Positions 27,406 through 38,076 of a stretch of 64,000 nt of DNA are shown in pieces. The position numbers and the translations under genes were made by a program. A model generated the notes under the pieces. That model searched no databases, had not been told where the DNA came from, and saw only the letters and a list, made by a program, of their open reading frames with translations. Source of the DNA: Novosphingobium nitrogenifigens DSM 19370 (GTDB lineage Bacteria; Pseudomonadota; Alphaproteobacteria; Sphingomonadales; Sphingomonadaceae); the NCBI RefSeq assembly GCF_000192575.1, contig NZ_GL876934.1:357941-421940 (forward strand), written 5' to 3'. Within the stretch, counting starts at the first letter, position 1. Each line of letters starts with the position of its first letter.

Positions 27406-28191
27406 ATGATCGAAATCGCCACCTGGAACATCAATTCGGTTCGCCTGCGCATCGACCAGGTCGAACGCTTCCTGACTCAGGAAAAGCCCGACGTCCTGTG
27501 TCTTCAGGAAATCAAATGCGCGGAAAACCTGTTCCCGCGCGAGATGTTCGAACGTCTGGGCTATGGCCACATGGCCGTCAGCGGACAAAAGGGCTATCAC
27601 GGCGTTGCCATCGTCAGCCGCCTGCCCTTGCGCGAAACCGGCCGCGAAGACTGGCAGGCCAATGGCGAAGCGCGCCATGTCGGAGTGGAAATTCTCGGCC
27701 ACGACCTGTTCCTCGACAATGTCTACATTCCGGCGGGCGGCGACGTTCCCGATCGCGAGGCCAATCCCAAGTTCGGGCAGAAGCTGGATTTCCTCGAACG
27801 CATGACGCGCTGGTCGGAAGGGCTCGACCGCCCGACGCTGCTGGTCGGGGATTTCAACATCGCCCCGCTCGAATGCGACGTCTATGACCACAAGGCCCTG
27901 CTCAAGGTCGTCTCGCACACGCCGGTCGAGGTCGAAGCGCTCGGACGCCTTGCCGCAGCCCATGACTGGGTCGACCTGGGCCGCAAGCATATCCCCGCCC
28001 CCGAGCGGAACTATTCGTGGTGGTCCTATCGCTCGTACTGGCGAGCCAAGGATCAGGGACGGCGGCTCGACCACATGTGGGCCTCGCCCGAAGTCGCCGC
28101 ACGCTCACAGGGTCATCGCTTCGTAGAAGAGACGCGCCGCTGGGAACAACCCTCGGACCACATTCCCCTGATCACCGGATTTGCCGCGTGA
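27406..28191 (+). CDS. xth: Exodeoxyribonuclease III
   Basis: A 261-residue Mg-dependent AP endonuclease/3'-exonuclease for base-excision repair. Hallmarks are WNINSVRLR at the start, the metal-binding Glu35 in CLQEIKC, GDFNIAP in the middle and the catalytic SDHIPLI at the C-terminus. ATG 27406 gives the standard start MIEIATWN; the frame is open further upstream but that stretch is repeat sequence. Its stop overlaps the GTG start of ribA (GTGA), so the two are coupled. Confidence 0.96.
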   Translation: MIEIATWNINSVRLRIDQVERFLTQEKPDVLCLQEIKCAENLFPREMFERLGYGHMAVSGQKGYHGVAIVSRLPLRETGREDWQANGEARHVGVEILGHDLFLDNVYIPAGGDVPDREANPKFGQKLDFLERMTRWSEGLDRPTLLVGDFNIAPLECDVYDHKALLKVVSHTPVEVEALGRLAAAHDWVDLGRKHIPAPERNYSWWSYRSYWRAKDQGRRLDHMWASPEVAARSQGHRFVEETRRWEQPSDHIPLITGFAA

Positions 28192-29270
28192 ACAGTCCGG
28201 TTGCCGCTCGTCGCACGGCACAGGCGCTTGATGCCCTGCGCCACGGCTGGGCCATCCGGGTAGAGCCCGATGACGGCGATCCGGCGCGCGCGTTCGACTT
28301 GCTTCCGGCCGAGACGGGCTTTGCCCAGCCGGGGCTCTACGGCGCACGCATGCTGATTTCGGCGGCTCGGGCAGCGACGCTCAAACTCGCCAACTTGCGC
28401 GAATTCAGCCCCGAGGCCCCGGTGCTGATCCGCGGCCACGAACCCTTCAGCCTTGCCGCCGCACGCGATCTTGCCGATCCCGCCCGCGATCTCGACAGCC
28501 CCTTGCGCGGTCCGTTCCGCGCCGACCCCCTGCCCGATCCGCTGGTTGCGGCAACAGCGATGGAACTGGCGCGCCTCGCGGGTATCCTTCCCGCCTATCT
28601 CGTTGCCAGCGGCAGCGAGGTCGCGGTCACTGTGACCCCGTCCGACCTTGCCGCCTTTCGCGATCCTGTCGCCCTCACCATCCAGACCCGCGCGCGTCTT
28701 CCCGTGGCCGCCGCGCAAGACGCGCAGATCATCGCCTTTCGCGCGCGCGACGACTTGCGCGAGCATGTCGCGCTGATCATCGGCGATCAGGACCATGACA
28801 AGATCCCGCTGGTGCGCCTGCACAGTGAATGCCTGACCGGCGACATTCTGGGCAGCCTCAAATGCGATTGCGGCCCGCAACTCGACGCAGCGCTGCGGAG
28901 CATGGCCGACGAGGCCGCGCACGGCGGCTGGGGCATCCTCCTTTACTTGCGTCAGGAAGGGCGCGGGATCGGGCTCATCAACAAACTGCGCGCCTATCAG
29001 TTGCAGGATCAGGGATTTGACACGGTCGATGCCAACGAACGGCTCGGCCTGCCCAGTGAAGCGCGCGATTTTCCGGTGGCGGCGCGGATGCTCGACCTGC
29101 TCGGCGTGGGCAAAGTGCGGTTGATGACCAACAACCCGGCCAAAGTCACCGCGCTCAAGGCCGTCGGCGTCGATGTCGTCGAACGCGTCCCGCACCAGTT
29201 GCCGTCAAACCCGCACAACCACCGCTATCTCGAAACCAAGCGCGACCGCACCGGCCACATCCTGCGTTAA
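28188..29270 (+). CDS. ribA: GTP cyclohydrolase II with degenerate RibB-like N-terminal half
   Basis: A 360-residue enzyme that opens GTP in the first step of riboflavin synthesis. The C-terminal half (about 175-360) has the zinc-binding cysteines in [19 protein letters not shown], the [11 protein letters not shown] loop and DANERLG. The first 170 residues align in outline with RibB ([15 protein letters not shown]) but lack the acidic DRENEGDL motif needed by DHBP synthase, so this half is probably not catalytic; bifunctional RibBA is therefore unlikely. The GTG start overlaps the xth stop; the stop codon overlaps that of the convergent beta-helix gene by 4 bases (TTAA). Confidence 0.93.
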   Translation: MNSPVAARRTAQALDALRHGWAIRVEPDDGDPARAFDLLPAETGFAQPGLYGARMLISAARAATLKLANLREFSPEAPVLIRGHEPFSLAAARDLADPARDLDSPLRGPFRADPLPDPLVAATAMELARLAGILPAYLVASGSEVAVTVTPSDLAAFRDPVALTIQTRARLPVAAAQDAQIIAFRARDDLREHVALIIGDQDHDKIPLVRLHSECLTGDILGSLKCDCGPQLDAALRSMADEAAHGGWGILLYLRQEGRGIGLINKLRAYQLQDQGFDTVDANERLGLPSEARDFPVAARMLDLLGVGKVRLMTNNPAKVTALKAVGVDVVERVPHQLPSNPHNHRYLETKRDRTGHILR

Positions 29271-30217
29271 CGACGCTCGAAACGCTTGATCCCGGCACCG
29301 ATGGTATTGGCGCCCAGACGAATGGCATCGCCGGACCAGTCGACGAAGAATGCGGTCGTATATTTGGCACCCGGCACCATACGCGCGACATTGTCCTCGA
29401 TCACGAGACCGTCGGCGCTGTGCTTGTGCCCTTCCGGCGCGTTGGAAATGAACGTGGTGCGGTTTTCCTTGTCCGGCCCATCGACGAACCAGTTGCCGCG
29501 GATCGAACCGGTCGCCCCGTTGGACAGGTCGATCATGTAATTGCTGCTCCGCCCGGCCGAATCGTCGAAACTGCAATCGGTCACTTCGATCCGTGCAGCG
29601 CGGCTTTTCACGTAATGCCCGCCCCGGCCCGCCTCGAACCGGCTGTTGCGCACGGTCACGCTGGCATAGTCGCCGAAATAGACCGCATGGGCACAGGACA
29701 AGCCCCGGTCGCAACGCCCGAGCCGCGAAAAGGTCGAATGCTCGATCAACACGCTGCTGTCGGGATCGTCGGCCGACAGGATGCCTTCCTCGCTGTCGCG
29801 AAACCACGACTGGCGCACGACCAGATTGCCGTGCTCGAGACGGATCCCCGCGCCATTGCCGTCATCGACGCGCTGGTTCTGGAAAATCATCCCTTCCACC
29901 CGCGTCCCGCGCCCGCGCACGACCAGCGCCGCCTTGCCTTCGCAAATGGCTCCGTCGAAAATCGTCTTGCCCGGCACTTCGGCGAGAAAGGCGACCTCGC
30001 CCTTGGTCTGCACCGCACAGTCGCGATAGGTCCCGGGCTCGATCATGATCGTTCCCGAGCGGTCGCCGATCGCATTGACCGCATCCTGCAAGGCCGCGAA
30101 CCGCTGCCCGGTTTCGGCCAGCGTGTAAGGCGCCCGCGCCCCATCGGCGAGAACCGCACCACCGGGCAAAAACGCCGCAACGAGAACGGCAGCGGCAAGG
30201 CGGGCAGGACGCGACAT
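29267..30217 (-). CDS. Secreted right-handed beta-helix protein
   Basis: A 316-residue protein with a clear signal peptide ([19 protein letters not shown]). The rest is a series of short strands with Asn/Asp-rich turns ([50 protein letters not shown]), the pattern of parallel beta-helix (pectate-lyase-like) proteins. Four cysteines lie in the middle. Such proteins bind or cleave polysaccharide, but no catalytic triad can be named here. ATG 30217 follows GAGGA at good spacing. It stands alone and converges on ribA. Confidence 0.85.
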   Translation of the reverse strand: MSRPARLAAAVLVAAFLPGGAVLADGARAPYTLAETGQRFAALQDAVNAIGDRSGTIMIEPGTYRDCAVQTKGEVAFLAEVPGKTIFDGAICEGKAALVVRGRGTRVEGMIFQNQRVDDGNGAGIRLEHGNLVVRQSWFRDSEEGILSADDPDSSVLIEHSTFSRLGRCDRGLSCAHAVYFGDYASVTVRNSRFEAGRGGHYVKSRAARIEVTDCSFDDSAGRSSNYMIDLSNGATGSIRGNWFVDGPDKENRTTFISNAPEGHKHSADGLVIEDNVARMVPGAKYTTAFFVDWSGDAIRLGANTIGAGIKRFERR

Positions 30218-30313
30218 CACGGGGGTTCCTCTTGAACGAGACGGACCGGCGTTCTGCCCCACCCCGAGGGCGCTGTCGATCATCACTCTGTCGAGGATCG
30301 GCCCGGCAGCGTC

Positions 30314-30550
30314 TCATTCCCGGCCATCCCCCTTCCCGTCACGTGCCCCCTTCCCCTCACGTGGGGGTCGGCCGCGCCGGGGCGGGTCGACCGGGTCGAG
30401 CCGCACCCCGCGCCGGGCCAGCGCCTCGCGCAGCAAGACCTCGATCTGCACATTGACCGAGCGCAGATCCGTCGCCGCACTGCGCTCGATCGCGGCATGG
30501 AGCGCGGGATCGAGGCGCAGGGCAAAGGCTTTGCGCGGAACCGGCGGCAT
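30314..30550 (-). CDS. Ribbon-helix-helix (Arc/HicB-like) regulator
   Basis: A 78-residue protein. The strand KAFALRLDP is followed by two helices (ALHAAIERSAATDL and SVNVQIEVLLREALARRG), the ribbon-helix-helix DNA-binding fold, then a proline-, glycine- and arginine-rich basic tail. The fold is shared by antitoxins and repressors, but no toxin gene is beside it. It begins 5 bases after the SPFH gene stop, so both come from one message. It may bind the AT-rich palindrome upstream of that operon; this is inference. Confidence 0.8.
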   Translation of the reverse strand: MPPVPRKAFALRLDPALHAAIERSAATDLRSVNVQIEVLLREALARRGVRLDPVDPPRRGRPPREGKGARDGKGDGRE

Positions 30551-30555
30551 CGGCG

Positions 30556-31470
30556 TTACTGGTAAAGCGTTCCGGCGTTGACGATCGGCTGCGTATCGCG
30601 CTCTCCGCACAGCACGACCATCAGGTTCGACACCATCGCCGCACGCCGTTCGTCGTCAAGCGTCAGCACATCGCGTTCGGACAATTGCGCCAATGCCAGC
30701 TCGACCATGCCGACCGCGCCTTCGACCAACTTGCGCCGGGCAGCGATGACCGCTTCGGCCTGCTGGCGGCGGAGCATGGCCCCCGCGATTTCGGGTGCAT
30801 AGGCAAGATGGGTGAGCCCGCATTCGTCGACGGTGATCCCGGCAAGACGCAGGCGATCATTGAGTTCGGCCTGCAATTCACGCGCAATTTCCTCGTGATT
30901 GCCGCGCAGCGTCACTTCAGCATGTTCGAAATCGTCGTAGGGATAGCGCGACCCGATCGAACGGACGGCGGCCTCGATCTGCACCAGCACGAAAGCCTTG
31001 TAATCATCGACATCGTAGAGCGCCTGCGCAGTGTCAGCGACGCGCCAGACAACATTGGCCGCGATCTCGATCGGATTGCCGCGCAAGTCGTTGACCTTGA
31101 GCTTTTCCGAAACGACATTGTTGGCCCGCACCGAAATCCGCGCCTTGCCAAGCCAGGGCCAGGCCCAGCGCAAGCCGTGGGCCCGATCGGTTCCGCGATA
31201 CGAGCCGAACAGAGTGATCGCGGCGGCCTGATTGGGCTGGATCATGTAGAACCCGCCCGACACCAGCGCGAAGGCAAGTGGCAGAACCAGCAAGGGCGCG
31301 ACCACCGTCCAGACGGGCATCGTGATCACGCCTTGCGCATTGACGAGTGAAATCAGTTCGACCGCCAGCAAGGCGGCGAGGACGAACGCCACCACCAGCA
31401 TGGTATAGCCGCTCGCAGTGGCAGCCGGACGCTCGACACTGACATGCACGGAAACCGACGACTCGGCCAT
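30556..31470 (-). CDS. SPFH domain membrane protein (stomatin/slipin-like)
   Basis: A 304-residue protein with two N-terminal membrane helices (about 20-45 and 50-75) and an SPFH/Band 7 domain: [42 protein letters not shown], and the helical tail [22 protein letters not shown]. Such proteins oligomerise into membrane microdomain scaffolds and often steer proteases. Unlike slipins with an NfeD protease partner, here the partner is a ribbon-helix-helix protein encoded 5 bases downstream. The gene lies next to an AT-rich palindrome. Confidence 0.9.
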   Translation of the reverse strand: MAESSVSVHVSVERPAATASGYTMLVVAFVLAALLAVELISLVNAQGVITMPVWTVVAPLLVLPLAFALVSGGFYMIQPNQAAAITLFGSYRGTDRAHGLRWAWPWLGKARISVRANNVVSEKLKVNDLRGNPIEIAANVVWRVADTAQALYDVDDYKAFVLVQIEAAVRSIGSRYPYDDFEHAEVTLRGNHEEIARELQAELNDRLRLAGITVDECGLTHLAYAPEIAGAMLRRQQAEAVIAARRKLVEGAVGMVELALAQLSERDVLTLDDERRAAMVSNLMVVLCGERDTQPIVNAGTLYQ

Positions 31471-31487
31471 GATGCTTCCCCTAAAAA

Positions 31488-31506
31488 TGATATCAAATTA
31501 ATATCA
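31488..31506. promoter_or_regulatory. AT-rich palindrome upstream of the SPFH operon
   Basis: TGATAT and ATATCA face each other across 7 bases, 18 bases upstream of the SPFH start codon. Its AT-rich composition stands out from the surrounding GC-rich DNA. Likely an operator or promoter element; the co-transcribed ribbon-helix-helix protein is a candidate ligand. Confidence 0.5.
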
Positions 31507-31540
31507 CTTCCGGGAAGCCCGGGCCAGCCGAACTGCAGTG

Positions 31541-31783
31541 TCAGGTGTGCCCGCGTCCCTTGGTCCGCTGCCCTTTGGAGGTATCCTCGCCGATATCGGC
31601 AGGAACCGTCGCATCGACCAGCGGCGCGGCCGGGCGCGCGTCGAGCATCGCCGCCGCCGCGTCGAGCTGACGCGCTTCGCCCCGGGTCACGCCCCCGGGG
31701 CCCGGATCGCTGTCACCCGAACACCCCGCCAGCGCGAAAACGGCGGCAGGGATCAGGATGCGGGGCAGGATCCGGGATATCAT
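31541..31783 (-). CDS. Small predicted lipoprotein
   Basis: An 80-residue protein with a lipoprotein signal: ISRILPRILIPAAVFALAGC, lipobox LAGC. The mature part is short, polar and probably disordered. The sequence says no more about function. It starts 20 bases after a second small lipoprotein gene on the same strand, so the two likely share a transcript. An in-frame TTG two codons earlier is an alternative start. No clear ribosome site. Confidence 0.6.
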   Translation of the reverse strand: MISRILPRILIPAAVFALAGCSGDSDPGPGGVTRGEARQLDAAAAMLDARPAAPLVDATVPADIGEDTSKGQRTKGRGHT

Positions 31784-31803
31784 GGTCAAATTACCAAATG
31801 GAA

Positions 31804-32136
31804 TTATTGGGCCGGGGCCTGCTGGTTACCGGTATTCCCGCCGCCCTGCTGGTCCGCTTCGGCAGCGGCCGCGCGGGCGGCTTCGGCGACCGAGGCGGCG
31901 GTATCGGCCGCGCTGCTCGCGGCAGCTTCGGCGGACTGGGCTGCCTGGCTCGCGTCGGCGGCAGGATCCTTGGCCGGCGGCGGCGCGTCGAGCGAAGGCG
32001 GCGCGGCGGGCAAGTCGGCAGCGGGCATTTCGACATTGTTGGGGGTCGCGTCATCGCTCGCCTCGTCATGCCGTCCGCATGCGCCCAGCGTGGAAAGAGC
32101 CAGGACAAGGGCAGCGGTCTTGGCGATCGTCTTCAT
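31804..32136 (-). CDS. Small alanine-rich predicted lipoprotein
   Basis: A 110-residue protein with signal KTIAKTAALVLALSTLGAC (lipobox LGAC, Cys20). The mature region has a proline-rich stretch (PAAPPSLDAPPPAKDP) and then a long Ala/Ser/Glu helix with a heptad-like pattern, like small Lpp-type spacers, ending QQAPAQ. GAGGA precedes ATG 32136 at good spacing. Function unknown. It is divergent from the methionine-operon regulator, whose operators lie 130-180 bases upstream. Confidence 0.75.
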   Translation of the reverse strand: MKTIAKTAALVLALSTLGACGRHDEASDDATPNNVEMPAADLPAAPPSLDAPPPAKDPAADASQAAQSAEAAASSAADTAASVAEAARAAAAEADQQGGGNTGNQQAPAQ

Positions 32137-32265
32137 CGAATTCCTCAATTGTCGCATACGCACGAGGCGCAAGGGGATGCGCGCCGTTCTAGCCAGACCA
32201 TACGCCCCTGTCCAATCGGGGTGCGGCGAACCGAGCGACAAACGGAACCGGGAAACCCGGACTTG

Positions 32266-32285
32266 ATATAACGAAAACTTTATAT
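32266..32285. promoter_or_regulatory. Operator-like palindrome 1 before the methionine operon
   Basis: ATATAACG-AAAA-CTTTATAT. The right half is the same as that of the second site, the left differs in one base, and the half-site spacing (4 bases) is identical. Centre lies exactly 30 bases upstream of the second palindrome's centre. Confidence 0.55.
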
Positions 32286-32295
32286 GCCTTGCGCC

Positions 32296-32315
32296 ATATA
32301 AAGATGTCTTTATAC
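32296..32315. promoter_or_regulatory. Operator-like palindrome 2 before the methionine operon
   Basis: ATATAAAG-ATGT-CTTTATAC, with an 8+2+8 core TATAAAGA-TG-TCTTTATA. It ends 8 bases before the regulator ATG, where bound protein would block transcription or translation start. This resembles the motif I remember for SahR/SamR-type ArsR regulators of methionine metabolism; from memory, not checked. Confidence 0.75.
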
Positions 32316-32323
32316 GCCATGCC

Positions 32324-33337
32324 ATGACCGCAACGATCTCCCTGCTGGAAATGCTGCGCGCGCTGGCCGACCCGACGCGCCTGCGTATCATGCGCCTGCT
32401 TGCCAGCATGGAGCTGGCGGTGGGCGAACTCGCGCAAGTGCTGGGGCAGAGCCAGCCTCGGGTCTCGCGCCATGTCAAGATCCTGTGCGACGCAGGCCTT
32501 GCCGAACGCCGTCGCGAAGGGGCCTGGGTGTTCCTGCGCGCGCAAAGCGACGAATCGCGTGGCGGCGGCAGCGCCCCCTTGGTCGAAGCACTCGGGCGCC
32601 TGCTTGCCTTGGCCGAAGACGGCGATTGCGCGTTCGCCGCGCAATGCACCGAGGATCGCGTGCATCTCGACGCCATCCGCGCGACGCGACAGGCCCACGC
32701 CCAGGACTATTTCACGCGCCATGCCGCACAGTGGGACCGCCTGCGCAGCCTGCACATCGCCGACGGCCCGGTCGAACAGGCCCTGACCGAACTGCTGCGC
32801 GAAGCGGCCAATGGCGAAGGCCTCGGCCGCCTGCTCGACGTCGGCACCGGCACCGGGCGCATGGCCGAACTTTTCGCCCCGCTGGCCAGCCGCGTCGCCG
32901 CACTCGACCGCAGCCCCGACATGCTGCGTCTGGCCCGCACCCGGCTGCAACACCTGCCCGCAGGCAAAGTCGAACTGGTTCAGGGCGATTTCGCGCAATT
33001 GCCCTTTGCCTCGGCCAGCTTCGACACCCTGCTTTTTCATCAGGTGCTGCACTATGCGCAGGCGCCCGAAGCGGTGCTGGCCGAAGCCGCGCGCGTCACC
33101 GCGCCGGGCGGACGCATCGCCATTGTCGATTTCGCCGCGCACGACCGCGAGGAACTGCGCACCCGCCATGCCCATGCCCGCCTCGGCTTTGCCGACGCCC
33201 AGATGGCCGCCCTGTTTGCCGAAGCCGGTTTCGAACCGCTCGCCGACCGTGCGCTCGCGGGCAAGGAATTGATCGTCAAGTTGTGGACGGCGGTGCGCCG
33301 TGCTCCGTCCGCGTCGCATGATACCGGCAACCGGTGA
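32324..33337 (+). CDS. ArsR-type regulator fused to SAM-dependent methyltransferase domain
   Basis: A 337-residue two-domain protein. Residues 5-75 are an ArsR winged helix (LRALADPTRLRIMRLL, recognition helix SQPRVSRHVKILCDAGL) without the metal-binding cysteines of ArsR. Residues 125-325 are a class I methyltransferase with the SAM-binding motif LLDVGTGTGRM at 170-180. Proteins of this architecture are known as methionine-cycle repressors that sense S-adenosylhomocysteine or SAM (SahR/SamR group). Two palindromes directly upstream suggest self-control. metF and both metH genes follow on the same strand. Confidence 0.9.
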   Translation: MTATISLLEMLRALADPTRLRIMRLLASMELAVGELAQVLGQSQPRVSRHVKILCDAGLAERRREGAWVFLRAQSDESRGGGSAPLVEALGRLLALAEDGDCAFAAQCTEDRVHLDAIRATRQAHAQDYFTRHAAQWDRLRSLHIADGPVEQALTELLREAANGEGLGRLLDVGTGTGRMAELFAPLASRVAALDRSPDMLRLARTRLQHLPAGKVELVQGDFAQLPFASASFDTLLFHQVLHYAQAPEAVLAEAARVTAPGGRIAIVDFAAHDREELRTRHAHARLGFADAQMAALFAEAGFEPLADRALAGKELIVKLWTAVRRAPSASHDTGNR

Positions 33338-33377
33338 GCCCGGCTCATCGCACGCCCGTATGAGGATGTCTGAAACA

Positions 33378-34298
33378 ATGAGTCTCGTGCCCCCCCTTTC
33401 GCCCCCGACCCACGCTGACGAAGAGCCGCTGTTTGCCGACATGGCCGGTGACATCAATGTCAGCCTGGAATTCTTCCCGCCCAAGAGCGACGCGATGGAA
33501 GTCCAGCTGTGGGAAGCGATCGAGGCCCTGGCGCCGCTCGATCCCTCGTTCGTCTCGGTGACCTATGGCGCTGGCGGGTCGACGCGCGAACGCACGCATG
33601 CAACCGTTGCCCGGCTGGTCCGCGAAACCTCGCTCGTCCCGGCCGCGCACCTCACCTGCGTCGGCGCGAGCCGGGGTGAAATCGGAGAAATCGCCGATCG
33701 CTATTGGGACGCGGGCGTGCGCCATCTGGTCGCGCTGCGCGGTGATCCGCCGCCGTCGGCGGGCGGCCGCTTCGTTCCCCATCCCGACGGCTATGCCAAT
33801 GCCGCCGAACTCGTTGCGGGACTTGCCGCGCGGCATCCGTTCGAACTGTCGGTTGCCGCCTATCCCGAAGTCCATCCCGAGGCGACGAGTGCGCAAGCCG
33901 ATCTCGACAACCTGAAGCGCAAGGTCGATGCCGGGGCGAGCCGGGCGATCACCCAGTTCTTCTTTTCGACCGACGCCTATTTCCGCTTTCTCGACCGCGC
34001 GCTGGCGGCCGGAATCACGGTGCCGATCCTGCCGGGCATCATGCCGGTAACCAATCTTTCGGGCATTCGCCGCATGGGCGGGAACGTCCAGATTCCCGAC
34101 TGGCTCGAACGCATGTTCGCCGGGCTCGATGATCGCCCCGGTTCGCGCGCGCTCGTCGCGGCGGTGGTTGCCGCCGACATGTGTCGCCGCCTATACAATG
34201 GCGGGGTCCGCGACTTCCATTTCTACACGCTCAATCGCGCCGATCAGGCTTTTGCCATTTGCCAGTTGCTGGGCGTCCGCCCAAAGGAAACCGTTTGA
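33378..34298 (+). CDS. metF: Methylenetetrahydrofolate reductase
   Basis: A 306-residue FAD enzyme that makes 5-methyl-tetrahydrofolate for methionine synthesis. Motifs: SLEFFPPKSDAME at the start (flavin/folate site Glu), SVTYGAGGSTRERT, HLTCVGASRGEI, LRGDPP and QFFFSTDAYFRF. ATG 33378 has GAGGA at 11 bases; ATG 33366 and 33360 are alternatives. The stop overlaps the start of the first metH gene by one base. Confidence 0.95.
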   Translation: MSLVPPLSPPTHADEEPLFADMAGDINVSLEFFPPKSDAMEVQLWEAIEALAPLDPSFVSVTYGAGGSTRERTHATVARLVRETSLVPAAHLTCVGASRGEIGEIADRYWDAGVRHLVALRGDPPPSAGGRFVPHPDGYANAAELVAGLAARHPFELSVAAYPEVHPEATSAQADLDNLKRKVDAGASRAITQFFFSTDAYFRFLDRALAAGITVPILPGIMPVTNLSGIRRMGGNVQIPDWLERMFAGLDDRPGSRALVAAVVAADMCRRLYNGGVRDFHFYTLNRADQAFAICQLLGVRPKETV

Positions 34299-35359
34299 TG
34301 ACTCTTGTCCCCAGCGCCGCCCGCGCCGCGTTCCTTGCCGAAGCGGCCAAGCGCATTCTCATCACCGACGGCGCCTTCGGCACCGAGATCCAGCGCCGGG
34401 GCCTGACCGAAGCGGACTATGCCGGGTCACTCGGCCTGTCGCATGATCAAAAGGGCAACAACGACATCCTCGCGCTGACCCGGCCCGAGGTTCCCGAAGC
34501 GATCCACCGCGCCTATTTCGAAGCCGGGGCGGACATTGCCGAAACCAACACGTTTTCGGCCAACCGTATCAGCCAGGCCGATTACGGTGCCGAACATCTG
34601 GTGCGCGACATCAACGTCGCCAGCGCCCGTCTCGCGCGCCGGGTTGCCGATGAATTCACCGCCCGCGACGGTCGTCCGCGCTTCGTTGCCGGGGCAATCG
34701 GCCCGACCAACAAGACGCTTTCACTCAGCCCCGATGTCAACGACCCGGGCTATCGCGAAATCGACTGGGACACGCTGGTCGATGTCTATGCCGAACAGGC
34801 AACGGCCCTGGTCGAAGGCGGCGCGGACTTCATCCTCGTCGAAACCGTGTTCGACACGCTCAATGCCAAGGCCGCGATCATGGCCGTGCGCCAGGTCGAG
34901 CGCACGCTCGGTCGCGAAGTGCCGCTGATGCTGTCGATGACGCTGACCGATCTTTCGGGCCGCAACCTGTCGGGCCACACGGTCGAGGCATTCTGGTACG
35001 CGGTGCGTCATGCTCGCCCGGTCACGGTCGGCCTCAACTGCTCGTTCGGTGCCAGCCAGTTGCGCCCCCACGTGCGGACGCTGTCGGAAATCGCCGAAAC
35101 GCTGATCATGATCTATCCCAATGCCGGGCTGCCCAACGAACTGGGACAGTACGACGAAGCGCCCAGGACCACCGCGGGCCTCGTCGGAGAATGGGCCGAA
35201 CACGGGCAGGTCAACGTGCTGGGCGGATGCTGTGGATCGACGCCCGATCATATCGCCGCGATGGCGCAGGCGGTTGCGGGCCTCAAGCCCCGCGCCCTGC
35301 CCGATGTGCCGGTCGAGACGCGCCTTGCCGGTCTTGAACCCTTCATCATGGCGTCCTGA
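34298..35359 (+). CDS. metH: Methionine synthase, homocysteine-binding module
   Basis: A 353-residue stand-alone homocysteine S-methyltransferase domain, equal to the N-terminal module of E. coli MetH. Motifs: ITDGAFGTEIQRRGL, ETNTFSANRI, ETVFDTLNAKAA, GLNCSFGA (zinc Cys) and GGCCGSTPDHI (zinc Cys pair). It cannot act alone: the folate, cobalamin and activation modules are encoded by the next gene. The split form is common in sphingomonads as far as I recall. It overlaps metF by one base and lies 63 bases before the partner. Confidence 0.93.
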   Translation: MTLVPSAARAAFLAEAAKRILITDGAFGTEIQRRGLTEADYAGSLGLSHDQKGNNDILALTRPEVPEAIHRAYFEAGADIAETNTFSANRISQADYGAEHLVRDINVASARLARRVADEFTARDGRPRFVAGAIGPTNKTLSLSPDVNDPGYREIDWDTLVDVYAEQATALVEGGADFILVETVFDTLNAKAAIMAVRQVERTLGREVPLMLSMTLTDLSGRNLSGHTVEAFWYAVRHARPVTVGLNCSFGASQLRPHVRTLSEIAETLIMIYPNAGLPNELGQYDEAPRTTAGLVGEWAEHGQVNVLGGCCGSTPDHIAAMAQAVAGLKPRALPDVPVETRLAGLEPFIMAS

Positions 35360-35422
35360 TCACCCCGCTCTGATCGCACGCACCGATCCGCCGACGACAC
35401 CCCCTTTTCAAAGAAGCTCATC

Positions 35423-38038
<2,616 letters not shown>

Positions 38039-38044
38039 CGTTTT

Positions 38045-38074
38045 CCCGGCCTGCTCTTGTCAGGGCAGGCCGGG
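38045..38074 (+). terminator. Hairpin after metH
   Basis: CCCGGCCTGC and GCAGGCCGGG form a perfect 10-bp stem with a 10-base loop, 6 bases after the metH stop. No clean T-run follows. It ends 2 bases before the first ATG of the antiporter gene, leaving no space for a ribosome site there. Confidence 0.6.
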
Positions 38075-38076
38075 TC

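Noticed and set aside
30314..30550. HicB-like antitoxin of a toxin-antitoxin pair
   Set aside because: No HicA-, RelE- or MazF-like partner is beside it; the neighbour is an SPFH protein, so a regulator call is safer.
32137..32323. Possible SAM or SAH riboswitch before the methionine operon
   Set aside because: The gap is filled by AT-rich palindromes suited to a protein operator and shows no long conserved-looking helices.
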